From Szabonella sp046295215 (GTDB taxonomy: Bacteria; Pseudomonadota; Alphaproteobacteria; Rhodobacterales; Rhodobacteraceae): DNA of 64,000 nucleotides. Numbering within the stretch: the stretch's first letter is position 1; each line of letters starts with the position of its first letter. The stretch covers positions 43,232 to 107,231 of the forward strand of contig JBKBNP010000003.1 in the NCBI GenBank assembly GCA_046295215.1. The letters run 5' to 3'. Made by a program: the position numbers and the translations under genes. The notes below the pieces were generated by a model. That model had not been told where the DNA came from. It did not search any database and saw nothing but the letters and a program-made list of their open reading frames with translations. Shown here one piece after another: positions 50,737 to 60,440 of the stretch.

Positions 50737-52212
50737 TCAGGCCTCGAAACGGTCCCGGATCAGCCGGTCCAGCGCCATGACGCCCCAACCTGTCGCTCCC
50801 TTGGGGGCCAGCGTGGTGTCGGTCTTGACCAGGGCCGTGCCCGCAATGTCAAGGTGGATCCAGGGCATATCCGGTTTCACAAAGCGTTGCAGGAATTGTG
50901 CCGCGGTGATCGCCCCGCCATCGCGCCCTCCCACATTCATCATGTCGGCGATCCGCGATTTCAGCTTCGCGTCATAGGCCTCGCCCATCGGCAGCCGCCA
51001 GGCACCCTCGCCTTCCGCCTTCGCGGCCTTGAGGAAGGCGTTGCATAATTCGTCATTGTTGGAAAAGACGCCGGTGTTTTCATGCCCCAGTGCGATGATG
51101 ACCGCCCCGGTCAGCGTGGCAAGGTTGATGACGCCGCTGGGTTTGAACCGCTCCTGCGCATACCAAAGCACATCGGCCAGCACGAGCCGCCCCTCGGCAT
51201 CGGTGTTGATGACCTCGATCGTGTCGCCCTTCAGGGAGGTCACGACATCGCCCGGGCGCTGCGCGCGCCCGTCGACCATGTTCTCGACCAGCCCGACAAG
51301 GCCGACGACATTGGCCTTCGCCCGGCGCAGCGCCAGCGCCCGCATGACGCCCGAAACGACACCGGCACCGCCCATGTCCATCGTCATCTCTTCCATGCCC
51401 GCAGCCGGTTTCATGGAAATTCCGCCCGTGTCGAACACCACGCCCTTGCCGACCAGCGCAAAGGGCGTCTCGTCCTTCTTGCCGCCCTTCCACTGCATGA
51501 TGACCAGTTTTGATGGGCTTTCGGACCCCTGCCCCACCCCCAGAAGCGCGCCCATGCCAAGCTCGGCCATCTGTGCCTCGTCCAGCACCTCGACCTCCAG
51601 CCCCAGATCGCGCATCGCCTCCAGCCGCGCGGCGAATTCGGTGGTGGTCAGCACGTTGGCCGGTTCATTGACCAGATCGCGGGTGAAAAACACACCTTCG
51701 ACAAGGGCGGCCATCGGTGTTGCGAGGGCAGCCACCTCCTCGGGCGCGTTCACCATCAGCGTGACCGGGCCACGCGGGGCAGCCGGGGCGGATTTGCGGA
51801 CCCCGAACTCATAGGCCCGCATCGCGAGACCAAAGGACAGGTCGGCCGCCCGCTGCAGGCCGCCCGCCAGCACGATCACCCCGCCCTTGCCGATCTTTGC
51901 CCCGATCGCGGCCCCCGCCTTGCGCGCCAGCGCCACATCGGCGCGGGGTCCGGCCTTGATGATCTGCAAGGCTTCCGCCGCAAGCCCCGTGGGCCAGCCC
52001 AGATCGACCGCATCGCCCGGCTTCAGATCCGCGAAGGCCGCAGAGCCGAGACAGCGGTTGAGCGCGCCCTTGGTCAGCCGGTTGATCCGCCGTCCCGCCG
52101 GGCTGGTGGCCGATGTCGCCCCTTCGGCCACCAGAAGGGCCAGCCGCCCCTCGAAACTCGCCATCGCCTCAAGATCGGTTTCGCGGAACTGGATCGGCAG
52201 GGGGTCGGTCAT
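50737..52212 (-). CDS. pepA: Leucyl aminopeptidase (PepA)
   Basis: The 491-residue M17 aminopeptidase has the metal/catalytic motif NTDAEGRLVLAD and VGKGVVFDTGGISMKP. It removes N-terminal residues from peptides; PepA is also known as a DNA-binding architectural protein. The ATG at 52212 gives the family start MTDPLPIQFRETDLEAM; a much longer upstream open frame lies antisense to lptF and is spurious. It is divergent from lptF. Confidence 0.94.
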   Translation of the reverse strand: MTDPLPIQFRETDLEAMASFEGRLALLVAEGATSATSPAGRRINRLTKGALNRCLGSAAFADLKPGDAVDLGWPTGLAAEALQIIKAGPRADVALARKAGAAIGAKIGKGGVIVLAGGLQRAADLSFGLAMRAYEFGVRKSAPAAPRGPVTLMVNAPEEVAALATPMAALVEGVFFTRDLVNEPANVLTTTEFAARLEAMRDLGLEVEVLDEAQMAELGMGALLGVGQGSESPSKLVIMQWKGGKKDETPFALVGKGVVFDTGGISMKPAAGMEEMTMDMGGAGVVSGVMRALALRRAKANVVGLVGLVENMVDGRAQRPGDVVTSLKGDTIEVINTDAEGRLVLADVLWYAQERFKPSGVINLATLTGAVIIALGHENTGVFSNNDELCNAFLKAAKAEGEGAWRLPMGEAYDAKLKSRIADMMNVGGRDGGAITAAQFLQRFVKPDMPWIHLDIAGTALVKTDTTLAPKGATGWGVMALDRLIRDRFEA

Positions 52213-52443
52213 CTGGATATGTCCTCGGGTCAGAGCTGGTTTCACCTGTCCGCCTCTGGCACCGCCCGACCGGGCGCGCGCCGGGCGGACCATTGCAGCG
52301 GAGCCTAGCGCCTCGCCCCGGCCTTGACCAGAGCCGCAGCGAAGCCCCGCCGGGGTAAGGGTGCGAGGGCGATAATTCGGTTTTACCGCCCCGAGAGTTC
52401 CGATAGTCTCGGCCGTGTAACAGAGGGTGATCGGGGACGGGGC
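52213..52443. promoter_or_regulatory. Divergent spacer between pepA and lptF
   Basis: The 231-bp gap must contain the promoters of the pepA-holC and lptFG operons. TTCGATAGTCTC- and TTTTACCGCC-type sequences occur near 52379-52410, but no box pair is convincing. Confidence 0.4.
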
Positions 52444-53589
52444 GTGGCAAGATTCGACAGATACCTGCTGTCGCAACTGCTTCAGCTTTTCGGCTTCTTC
52501 TCGCTCGTGCTTGTGCTGGTCTACTGGATCAACCGCGCCGTCGGGCTGTTCGACCGGCTGATCGGGGACGGGCAGTCGGCGCTGGTGTTCGTCGAGATCT
52601 CGCTGCTGACCCTGCCCAATGTGATCCGCATCGTCTTGCCGGTTTCTGCCTTTGCGGCAACGGTTTACGTTGCGAACAGATTGACGCAGGATGGTGAACT
52701 GGTGGTCATGCAGGCCACCGGATTCTCGGCCTTCCGGCTGGTGCGGCCGGTGCTGTGGTTTGGCATGATCGTGGCAACCATGATGCTCGTGCTGATGCAT
52801 TTCGTGGTGCCCGCCAGCCGCGCGACGCTGGCCGAGCGGACCGCCGAGATCGGGGCCAATGTGACCGCGCGCCTGCTGGTGGACGGGCAGTTCATGCACC
52901 CGACCGATGGCGTCACCTTCTATATCCGCGAATTGACCGACCGGGGCGAATTGCTGGATGTGTTCCTGTCGGATGAACGCTCACCCACCAGCCGCACCGC
53001 CTATACCGCGCGCCGTGCGCTTCTGGTGCGTGACGGGGACCGGCCCAAGCTCATCATGTTCGAGGGGATGAGCCAGTCACACAACCGCGACACAGGACGG
53101 CTCTCGGTCACGCATTTCGCCGATTTCACCTATGATCTGGGCGATGTTCTGGCGCCGGGCCAGCGCGGGGGCCGCTCGCTGGACGAAATGTCCACCTTGG
53201 AACTGCTGCACCCTTCCGACAGCAATCTGGCCGAAACCGGCACCAGCCGTGCGGTGTTCCTGTCCGAGGCGCATCAGCGGTTTTCCCAGCCGCTGCTGGC
53301 CCCGGCCGCGGCGATGATCGGCTTTGCCACGCTTCTGCTCGGGGCTTTCAGCCGCTTCGGTCTCTGGCGGCAGATCATCGGGGCGATCCTACTGCTGATC
53401 GTCGTGCAGATGGTCAACAATGCCGCCACCGCCGCCAGCATCCGCGGCACGTTCGGCTGGCCGCTGGTCTATGTCGCGCCGCTGCTGGGGATCGCGCTGG
53501 CCTGCGCAATTCTCTGGACCGCGCAGCGACCGCGCAGACGGCATGCCGCAGGCCCGGGGCCACTGTCCGCCGAAAGGGCCGCGACATGA
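52444..53589 (+). CDS. lptF: LPS export permease LptF
   Basis: The 381-residue inner-membrane protein is half of the LptB2FG transporter that extracts LPS. It begins VARFDRYLLSQLLQLFGFFSLVLVLVYWINRAVGLFDRLI and has three N-terminal helices, a periplasmic beta-jellyroll and three C-terminal helices. The start is GTG at 52444. It overlaps lptG by 4 bp. Confidence 0.92.
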   Translation: MARFDRYLLSQLLQLFGFFSLVLVLVYWINRAVGLFDRLIGDGQSALVFVEISLLTLPNVIRIVLPVSAFAATVYVANRLTQDGELVVMQATGFSAFRLVRPVLWFGMIVATMMLVLMHFVVPASRATLAERTAEIGANVTARLLVDGQFMHPTDGVTFYIRELTDRGELLDVFLSDERSPTSRTAYTARRALLVRDGDRPKLIMFEGMSQSHNRDTGRLSVTHFADFTYDLGDVLAPGQRGGRSLDEMSTLELLHPSDSNLAETGTSRAVFLSEAHQRFSQPLLAPAAAMIGFATLLLGAFSRFGLWRQIIGAILLLIVVQMVNNAATAASIRGTFGWPLVYVAPLLGIALACAILWTAQRPRRRHAAGPGPLSAERAAT

Positions 53590-54680
53590 CGCTGAGCCTT
53601 TATTTCACACGTCGATTTCTCAAGGTCGTGGCGCAGGTCTTTCTGGTGTTTTTCGGCATCCTGATGCTGATCGACATGGTGGAACAGTTGCGGCGCTTTT
53701 CGACCCAGGGCATCGGGCTTGCCGGGGCGGCGGAACTGGCGATCCTGAATATCCCGGCGAGCCTTTACCGTATCCTGCCGCTGATCGTGATCTTTGCCTC
53801 CATTGCCCTGTTCCTGAACCTTGCGCGGTCTTCGGAACTGGTGGTAGTGCGGGCTTCGGGCCGGTCCGGACTGCGGTTCCTGCTGGCCCCCGCAGGGATG
53901 GCGGTGGTTCTGGGCGCGGGCGTCGTCGCGGTGCTGAACCCGCTCGTGGCCGCCACATCGAAACACTATGACGCGCTTTACACGCGGCAGGCCCATGGGT
54001 CAGAGGCGGCTTTTTCGATCAACGAATCCGGGCTCTGGCTGCGTCAGGGCGGGGTCGATGGCCAGACCGTGATCCGCGCCGGACGATCCGATCTGGACGG
54101 CACGCGGCTCTTTGCGGCAAGTTTCCTCATCTTCGATGCCGCCGGCATCCCAAGCCAGCGCATCGAGGCAGAAGAAGCCACGCTGCGCACCGGGGAATGG
54201 TTGCTGATCCGCGCGAAATACTGGGATCTGACCAACCGCAACCCCGAAGTTTCCGCCCATCTCAGGGACAGCGCCAGCCTGCCCTCCGAACTCACCCCCG
54301 AGCGGATCCGCGACAGTTTCGGTGACCCGTCCGCAATCCCGATCTGGTTACTGCCCGACTATATCAAAAGGCTGGAACTGGCCGGGTTCACGGCACGCTC
54401 GCATCGGGTCTGGTTGCAGATGGAGCTGGCGCTGCCCTTGCTTCTGGGGACCATGGTGCTGATCGCCGCAGGGTTCACCATGCGCCACGCGCGGGCGGGC
54501 AGGACCGGGCAGATGGTGCTGTTTGCGCTTCTGGGCGGCTTCGGCATCTTCTTCCTTCGCAATTTCGCGCAAGTGCTGGGGGAAAACGGGCAGATCCCCG
54601 TTGCCCTCGCGGCATGGAGCCCGCCGGTCGCGGCGTTGCTTCTGTCGCTCGGGTTGCTGCTGCATCTGGAGGATGGCTGA
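53586..54680 (+). CDS. lptG: LPS export permease LptG
   Basis: The 364-residue paralogue of LptF begins MTLSLYFTRRFLKVVAQVFLVFFGILMLIDMVEQLRRF, with six helices and a jellyroll (NESGLWLRQGGVDGQTVIRAG) between them. It completes the LPS-extracting permease. The stop overlaps the lptD start as TGATG. Confidence 0.92.
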   Translation: MTLSLYFTRRFLKVVAQVFLVFFGILMLIDMVEQLRRFSTQGIGLAGAAELAILNIPASLYRILPLIVIFASIALFLNLARSSELVVVRASGRSGLRFLLAPAGMAVVLGAGVVAVLNPLVAATSKHYDALYTRQAHGSEAAFSINESGLWLRQGGVDGQTVIRAGRSDLDGTRLFAASFLIFDAAGIPSQRIEAEEATLRTGEWLLIRAKYWDLTNRNPEVSAHLRDSASLPSELTPERIRDSFGDPSAIPIWLLPDYIKRLELAGFTARSHRVWLQMELALPLLLGTMVLIAAGFTMRHARAGRTGQMVLFALLGGFGIFFLRNFAQVLGENGQIPVALAAWSPPVAALLLSLGLLLHLEDG

Positions 54681-56815
54681 TGCGGCGGCTGTTCCTCACA
54701 CTCTGCCTCGCGCTGATGGTGGCCCTGCCCGTCGCGGCACAGGATCTCGCGACGCTCATTGCCGACCGGGTGGCGCTCGACGGCAAGGACCGGCTGATCG
54801 CACAGGGCAGCGTCGAGGTGTTCCATCAGGGTCGCCGCCTGCGCGCCAGCCGCATCCTCTATGACCGCGCGACCGACCGGCTCCTGATCGAAGGCCCCAT
54901 CGTGCTGACCGAGGGCACCGGAACGCTGATCGTCGCCGATCAGGCCGACCTTGCCGCCGACCTGACCGACGGCGTGCTGCAATCGGCACGGCTCGTGCTG
55001 AACCGGCAGTTGCAGCTTGCGGCCTCGGAAATGCAGCGAATCGGGGGGCGTTATACTGCGTTGGGGCGCACGGTCGTCTCATCCTGCAAGATCTGCGCCC
55101 GGAACCCCACGCCGCTTTGGGAAATCCGGGCGCGGCGCGTGGTGCATGACCAGCTGGAACGCCAGATCTATTTCGATCAGGCGCAGCTTCGCCTCGGGGG
55201 CGTGCCGGTGTTCTGGATCCCGCATCTGCGCATGCCCGATCCGACGCTGAAACGGGCACGCGGCGTGCTTCGGCCCTCGTTGATAACCACCTCCGGCTTG
55301 GGCACCGGGGTCAAAGTTCCCTATTTCATCCCGATCGGAGACAGCCGCGACCTGACGGTGACGCCTTTTCTGGCCACCCGCAGCGCGCAATCGCTGGAAC
55401 TGCGCTATCGGCAGGCCTTCCGGTCAGGACAGATCGAACTGGCGGGCGCGCTGAGCCGCGACCGCATCCGACCGGGTGAGACGCGGGGCCGCATCACCGG
55501 CTCCGGCGTGTTCCAGCTTCCCCGCGATTTCCTGCTGACCTTCCGGGGCGAGGCAGTTTCAGACCCGGCCTATCTGCTGGACTATGACATTTCGTCGAAA
55601 GACCGGCTCGACAGCCAGATCGAGGTGATGCGCACGCGGCGCGGGGCCCATGTCACGGCGCGGATCGTGCATTTCAACTCTATCCGGGCGGGGGATGTAA
55701 GCTCCACCCTGCCCTCCGTCGTGACCGACATGACATGGGACCGCCGCTTCACCCCGCGCGGGCTTGGCGGCACGGCGGGGCTGCGGTTCCAGACGCACAG
55801 CCACTACCGGTCGTCCGATTCCATCCTCGATTCGGATGGCGACGGCATCAGTGACGGTCGAGATATGGGCCGCGCCTCGGTCAGCCTCGACTGGCGGCGG
55901 AACTGGGTGCTGGGGGGGGGCGTGCTGGCCTCGGCCCTGACCGGGGTGACGGCGGATTTCTACCGCACCCGGCAGGATGCGGCCTTTCCGGGCAGAAGCA
56001 CCCGCGCCCATGGCGGCGTGGCCCTCGAACTGCGCTGGCCCCTGCTGCGCCGGGGGGCGGATGGCGCGACCCATGTGATCGAACCGGTGGCACAACTGAT
56101 CTGGTCGCCGAAATCGGGCCGTGCGGTGCCGACCGAGGACAGCGCGCTGGTGGAGTTCGACGAGGGCAACCTCTTTTCCTTCTCCCGCTTTCCAGGGGCG
56201 GATTCGGTGGAGCGTGGCCCCCGCGCCAATATCGGCATCGGCTACACCCGGCACGACCCGGAGGGCTGGTCGCTGGGGGTGACGCTGGGCCGGGTCTTCC
56301 GCCCCTCCGATCCGCTGCAATTCGGCCCTGCCTCGGGGCTTTCGGGGCGCAATTCCGACTGGCTGGCGGCGATCCGCATGGCGCGCGCCGACGGGCTGGC
56401 GCTGACCAACCGGCTGGTCTTTGACAGCGACCTCCAGGTGAGCAAGGCCGAGATGCGGCTCGACCTTCAGCGCGAGGATTACGGCATCGGCGCCTCCTAT
56501 CTCTGGATGCTGCCGGATGTGTCCGAATCCCGGCTGACCCGCGTGTCGGAGCTGGTGTTCGAGGGCAGTTACCGGTTGACCCCCAACTGGCTGGGCCAGT
56601 TCAACACCCGCTATGATTTCGAGGCGGACCGGGCGGCCTCTGCCGGGGTGCTGTTCGAGTTCCGCAACGAATGCCTGAAGGTGGATCTGTCGCTGTCGCG
56701 CCGGTTCACCACCTCGGGCGCGATCCGGCCGACCACCCGCTTCGGGCTCTCGGTCGATTTCCTGGGGTTCGGCGGCTCTGCCCTGCCCGGCCCCGCGCGC
56801 GCCTGTCGCGGTTAG
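54680..56815 (+). CDS. lptD: LPS assembly protein LptD
   Basis: The 711-residue outer-membrane barrel has a signal peptide (to about residue 20, PVAAQD) and an N-terminal OstA/LptA-like jellyroll (VALDGKDRLIAQGSVEVFHQGRRLRASRILYDRATDRLLIEGPI). The LptD barrel follows from about residue 200. Cys pairs occur in CKIC (~residue 137) and in the final segment (NECLKVDLS ... ARACRG); LptD needs disulfides between such regions. It inserts LPS into the outer leaflet with LptE. Confidence 0.95.
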   Translation: MRRLFLTLCLALMVALPVAAQDLATLIADRVALDGKDRLIAQGSVEVFHQGRRLRASRILYDRATDRLLIEGPIVLTEGTGTLIVADQADLAADLTDGVLQSARLVLNRQLQLAASEMQRIGGRYTALGRTVVSSCKICARNPTPLWEIRARRVVHDQLERQIYFDQAQLRLGGVPVFWIPHLRMPDPTLKRARGVLRPSLITTSGLGTGVKVPYFIPIGDSRDLTVTPFLATRSAQSLELRYRQAFRSGQIELAGALSRDRIRPGETRGRITGSGVFQLPRDFLLTFRGEAVSDPAYLLDYDISSKDRLDSQIEVMRTRRGAHVTARIVHFNSIRAGDVSSTLPSVVTDMTWDRRFTPRGLGGTAGLRFQTHSHYRSSDSILDSDGDGISDGRDMGRASVSLDWRRNWVLGGGVLASALTGVTADFYRTRQDAAFPGRSTRAHGGVALELRWPLLRRGADGATHVIEPVAQLIWSPKSGRAVPTEDSALVEFDEGNLFSFSRFPGADSVERGPRANIGIGYTRHDPEGWSLGVTLGRVFRPSDPLQFGPASGLSGRNSDWLAAIRMARADGLALTNRLVFDSDLQVSKAEMRLDLQREDYGIGASYLWMLPDVSESRLTRVSELVFEGSYRLTPNWLGQFNTRYDFEADRAASAGVLFEFRNECLKVDLSLSRRFTTSGAIRPTTRFGLSVDFLGFGGSALPGPARACRG

Positions 56816-56904
56816 GGTGTTGCCATGACCCCGGCCGCCGCGCTACCACAGTCCCACCTGACCCGGGCCCTTTTGCCTGCGGTCCCCCTGACGAGACATT
56901 GCCG

Positions 56905-58107
56905 ATGATCCGCCTTTCCTTGCTCATGGCCGCCGTGACCGCCGTCGGGCTGTCCGCCGCATCTGTCGGCGCGCAGTCGCTGTTCTCGCCGAGGGTGGTG
57001 GTGAACGACCGGGTGATCTCGAATTACGAGGTGCAGCAGCGCGTGCAGATGCTGCGGCTGTTCCAGGCCCCCGGCGATGTGGAAGCGGAGGCCGTGAAGG
57101 GCCTGGTCGACGACCGGCTGCGCCTGACGGCGGCGAAATCCATGGGCATGTCGGTCAGCCCCGATCAGGTGCTGGCGGGGATGGAGGAATTCGCCTCGCG
57201 CGCCAACCTCACGGCGGAACAGTTCATCGCCGCGCTTGGACAGGGGGGCGTGTCGGCCCAGACCTTCCGCGATTTCGTCGAGGCAGGGCTGTTGTGGCGC
57301 GAGGTCGTGCGCGCGCGCTTCGGCCCCGGCGTGCAGATCACCGAGGTGGAGGTGGACCGCGCGTTGTCGTCAATCACCCAAGGCATCAACACCCGCGTCT
57401 TGCTGGCGGAAATCCTGATCCCCTTCGATGAGGGCAATGAGAGCGCCGCCCTGTCGCTCGCCCGCTCGCTGCGCGGAGCACTGACCACCGAGGAAGCTTT
57501 CGGACAGGCGGCGCGACGCTATTCGGCCTCCTCCACCGCCGGGCGCGGCGGGCGGCTCGACTGGATGCCGCTGCCCTCGCTGCCCGAGGAGGTGCGCCCG
57601 CAGATCCTTGCTCTCGGGCCGGGTCAGATCACGGCTCCGGTGCGGCTGGCCAATGGCTATGCCATATATCAGTTGCGCCAGATCGACCGCTCGATGGGAC
57701 GCGAAAGCACGGCATCGCGGGTCGAATATGCCGAGGTGGCCCTGCCGCCCGGTCCCGATGGTGTGGCACAGGCCGCGCGCATCCGGGCCGCCGTCGATAC
57801 CTGCAACGATCTTTACGGCCAGGTTCTCGGACTGCCCGAAGACAGGTTGCGGATCGAGACAAGGGCGCAGGCGCAGGTGCCCGGCGATCTGGCGCAGCGT
57901 CTGGCAACGCTGGACGAAAACGAAAGCACCGATTTCGCACGCGGCGGGGCGCATCTGTTCCTGATGCTGTGCAGCCGGGTGCCCGACATCGACGGCCCGC
58001 CCTCGCGGGAAGAGGCGCGGGAGTTGCTGGTGAATCAGCGGCTTGCCTCGCTCGCCGATGCCTATCTGGAAGAATTGCGCGCCGAAGCGATCATCCGCGA
58101 CCGCTGA
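56905..58107 (+). CDS. surA: SurA-family periplasmic chaperone/PPIase
   Basis: The 400-residue chaperone has a signal peptide (ending SVGAQS), an N-terminal SurA chaperone region and a parvulin-type segment (FGQAARRYSASSTAGRGGRLDWMPLPSLPEEV). It helps outer-membrane proteins such as LptD fold. It follows lptD as in E. coli. The ATG at 56905 gives the signal; upstream codons in frame overlap lptD. Confidence 0.9.
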   Translation: MIRLSLLMAAVTAVGLSAASVGAQSLFSPRVVVNDRVISNYEVQQRVQMLRLFQAPGDVEAEAVKGLVDDRLRLTAAKSMGMSVSPDQVLAGMEEFASRANLTAEQFIAALGQGGVSAQTFRDFVEAGLLWREVVRARFGPGVQITEVEVDRALSSITQGINTRVLLAEILIPFDEGNESAALSLARSLRGALTTEEAFGQAARRYSASSTAGRGGRLDWMPLPSLPEEVRPQILALGPGQITAPVRLANGYAIYQLRQIDRSMGRESTASRVEYAEVALPPGPDGVAQAARIRAAVDTCNDLYGQVLGLPEDRLRIETRAQAQVPGDLAQRLATLDENESTDFARGGAHLFLMLCSRVPDIDGPPSREEARELLVNQRLASLADAYLEELRAEAIIRDR

Positions 58108-58110
58108 GCA

Positions 58111-59097
58111 ATGACCGCCGCCCCAACCGACCAGCCCATCGCCCTGACCTGCGGCGAGCCTTCGGGCATCGGCCCCGAGATTGCCGTGGCCGCGCGGGCG
58201 AGGCTTGGGGCAGAATTGCCGTTCTTCTGGATCGGCGATCCCCGGCACCTGCCCCCCGGCACGGCGATTTCCGAGATTTCGAGACCCTCGGAGGCGGCCG
58301 CGGTTGCCCCGGACCGCTTGCCGGTCCTGCCCCATGGCTTTGTTGGCCCGGCCCGGCCCGGCCAACCGCAACCCGGCCATGCGACCGATGTGATTGCGGT
58401 GATTGCCCGCGCGGTCGGCCTTGCGATGGAGGGAGAGATCGCGGGCCTCTGCACGGCGCCGATCTCGAAAAAGGCCTTGAAGGATGGCGCAGGCTTCGCC
58501 TTTCCCGGCCATACCGAATATCTGGCCGATCTGGCGGGCGTGGGGCGGGTGGTGATGATGCTGGCCTGTGCGCAATTGCGCGTGGTGCCGGTGACGATCC
58601 ACATTCCACTGGCGGAGGTGCCTGCCACCCTGACGCCCGGCCTGCTGGAGGAGACGTTGCGGATCACCCATGCCGGGCTGCGCCGCGATTTCGCGATCGC
58701 GGCACCGAGGCTGGCTGTGGCCGGGCTGAACCCCCATGCGGGCGAAGGTGGCACGATGGGGATGGAAGACCTGTCTCTGATCGCCCCCGTGCTGGACCGG
58801 CTGCGCGCCGAAGGCATGGCAATCGCCGGTCCCCTGCCCGCCGATACGATGTTCCATCCGCAAGCGCGTGCGTGCTATGACGCGGCGGTCTGCATGTATC
58901 ACGATCAGGCGCTGATCCCGATCAAGACGCTGGATTTCGCGGGCGGGGTGAACCTGACGCTGGGTCTGCCCTTCATCCGCACCTCTCCCGACCACGGCAC
59001 GGCGTTCGATATTGCGGGTCAGGGGATTGCCGACCCGTCGAGCCTGATCGCCGCGCTGCGCATGGCGCGCGACATGGCGCGGGCGCGCGGGCAATGA
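58111..59097 (+). CDS. pdxA: 4-hydroxythreonine-4-phosphate dehydrogenase
   Basis: The 328-residue NAD-dependent enzyme of vitamin B6 synthesis has FPGHTEYLADL, CMYHDQALIPIKTLDF and RTSPDHGTAFDIAGQG, which supply the metal-binding His residues and active site. It follows surA by 3 bp and precedes rsmA, the same order as in E. coli. Confidence 0.96.
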   Translation: MTAAPTDQPIALTCGEPSGIGPEIAVAARARLGAELPFFWIGDPRHLPPGTAISEISRPSEAAAVAPDRLPVLPHGFVGPARPGQPQPGHATDVIAVIARAVGLAMEGEIAGLCTAPISKKALKDGAGFAFPGHTEYLADLAGVGRVVMMLACAQLRVVPVTIHIPLAEVPATLTPGLLEETLRITHAGLRRDFAIAAPRLAVAGLNPHAGEGGTMGMEDLSLIAPVLDRLRAEGMAIAGPLPADTMFHPQARACYDAAVCMYHDQALIPIKTLDFAGGVNLTLGLPFIRTSPDHGTAFDIAGQGIADPSSLIAALRMARDMARARGQ

Positions 59098-59125
59098 AAC
59101 GGATGTGCTGTCTTTTGCCCCGGAC

Positions 59126-59172
59126 GGGGGGCCAGCCCCCCGGCCCCCCGAGGTATTTTTGCCAGGATGAAA
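59126..59172 (+). repeat. Hairpin + GAGGTATTT intergenic element, copy 5
   Basis: GGGGGG and CCCCCC pair around CCAG. GGCCCCCCGAGGTATTTTTG and CCAGGATGAAA follow. It lies in the 90-bp gap between pdxA and rsmA. The element's terminal ATG (59167) is in frame with rsmA but is an unlikely start. Confidence 0.7.
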
Positions 59173-59187
59173 GCGCAGGCGGCAAAC

Positions 59188-60036
59188 ATGGCCCAGATTG
59201 ACGGATTGCCCCCCCTGCGCGAGGTGATCCGGGCGCATGATCTGGTCGCAAGGAAGCAACTGGGGCAGAATTTCCTGCTGGACCTCAACCTCACCTCGCG
59301 CATCGCGCGCAGCGCAGGCGATCTTTCGGGCTGCGATGTGCTGGAGGTGGGCCCGGGCCCGGGCGGGCTGACGCGCGGCCTTCTGGCCGAGGGCGCGCGC
59401 CGGGTGCTGGCAGTCGAGAAAGACGCGCGGTGCCTGCCCGCGCTGGCCGAGATTGCTGCCGCCTGTCCGGGTCGTCTCGAAGTCCTGCATGGCGATGCGC
59501 TGGCCGTGGATGTGCTGGCGCATCTGACGCCGCCGGTGCGGGTGGTGGCCAACCTGCCCTACAATGTGGGAACGGAACTTCTTGTGCGCTGGCTGACACC
59601 CGCCATCTGGCCGCCCTTCTGGCAGAGCCTGACGCTGATGTTCCAGAAGGAAGTGGCCGAGCGGATCGTGGCGCGGCCCGGATCGAAAGCCTATGGGCGG
59701 CTGGCGCTGCTGGCGCAATGGCGCACGGAGGCGCGCATCGTGCTGACCCTGCCACCCGAGGCCTTTGTGCCGGCCCCCAAGGTCCATTCCGCCGTCGTGC
59801 ATCTGACAAGGCTGGAGGAACCGCGCTTTGCCGCCGATGGCGCCGTGCTGGCCCGGATCACCGCCATGGCCTTCAACCAGCGCCGCAAGATGCTGCGATC
59901 AAGCCTGAAAGGGTTGGTGCCCGGGATCGAGGACCACTTGCGCGCCGCCGGAATCGAACCCACGCAGCGCGCCGAGGAAATCGGTCTGGAGGGGTTCTGT
60001 GCCCTGGCCCGGAGCGTGGCGAAAGAACCGGGCTGA
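59188..60036 (+). CDS. rsmA: 16S rRNA (adenine-N6,N6)-dimethyltransferase
   Basis: The 282-residue KsgA enzyme dimethylates A1518/A1519 of 16S rRNA. It has QLGQNFLLD, the SAM motif EVGPGPGGLTRGL and the catalytic NLPYNVGT. I prefer the ATG at 59188 (MAQIDGLPPLREVIRAHDL); the 59167 ATG lies within a repeated intergenic element. It ends the lptF-rsmA cluster. Confidence 0.93.
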   Translation: MAQIDGLPPLREVIRAHDLVARKQLGQNFLLDLNLTSRIARSAGDLSGCDVLEVGPGPGGLTRGLLAEGARRVLAVEKDARCLPALAEIAAACPGRLEVLHGDALAVDVLAHLTPPVRVVANLPYNVGTELLVRWLTPAIWPPFWQSLTLMFQKEVAERIVARPGSKAYGRLALLAQWRTEARIVLTLPPEAFVPAPKVHSAVVHLTRLEEPRFAADGAVLARITAMAFNQRRKMLRSSLKGLVPGIEDHLRAAGIEPTQRAEEIGLEGFCALARSVAKEPG

Positions 60037-60440
60037 AGCGATTTGCCGATGGGGAGATCCTCTGCAGATCCTGCAACCTTGTCCGGGTTCTGAGGGGGGC
60101 TCTCTCAATGCCAGCGGTCAATCGGTGCCGCGCCTACAGGGTAAACAGATGACCCGATCCGAAATGACCTCTATAAAATTGAAAACATTAAAAAATGAAC
60201 CATCCGGAGATAGCGAGGCTGGGCCCGTGAAAACCAACAGGTGGCGGGGCGGTTTTCATGCGCGCAACAGATCTGCCCCGACCTCCGGGCAGTCCCGCCC
60301 TGGCCATCGCACAGGATCTGGTCGGCCGGATGAGGGAGCGCCCCGATTTGACAGGCGCAACGGTGAGATCGGGCATGAAGCGTCGGGCCGCAATCGGGCT
60401 CTTGCAATCGCGGCGCAAGGCGGCTATTTGCCCCCGGAGT
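60037..60440. other. Gene-free spacer between rsmA and tRNA-His
   Basis: These 404 bp hold no supported protein gene. Short ORFs that run into the tRNA are artefacts. The only recognised sites are the tRNA promoter at 60402-60430 and an AT-rich stretch at 60172-60198. Confidence 0.5.
60402..60430 (+). promoter_or_regulatory. Promoter of tRNA-His
   Basis: TTGCAA (60402) and TATTTG (60425) are separated by 17 bases, 11 bases before the tRNA 5' end. Confidence 0.6.

Noticed and set aside
52213..52899. Upstream extension of pepA by ~230 codons
   Set aside because: The extension is antisense to lptF, and the family start MTDPLPIQFRETDLEAM lies at 52212.
59167..59187. ATG at 59167 as rsmA start
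   Set aside because: It falls inside the terminal GATGAAA of the repeated intergenic element; the ATG at 59188 gives the family start.
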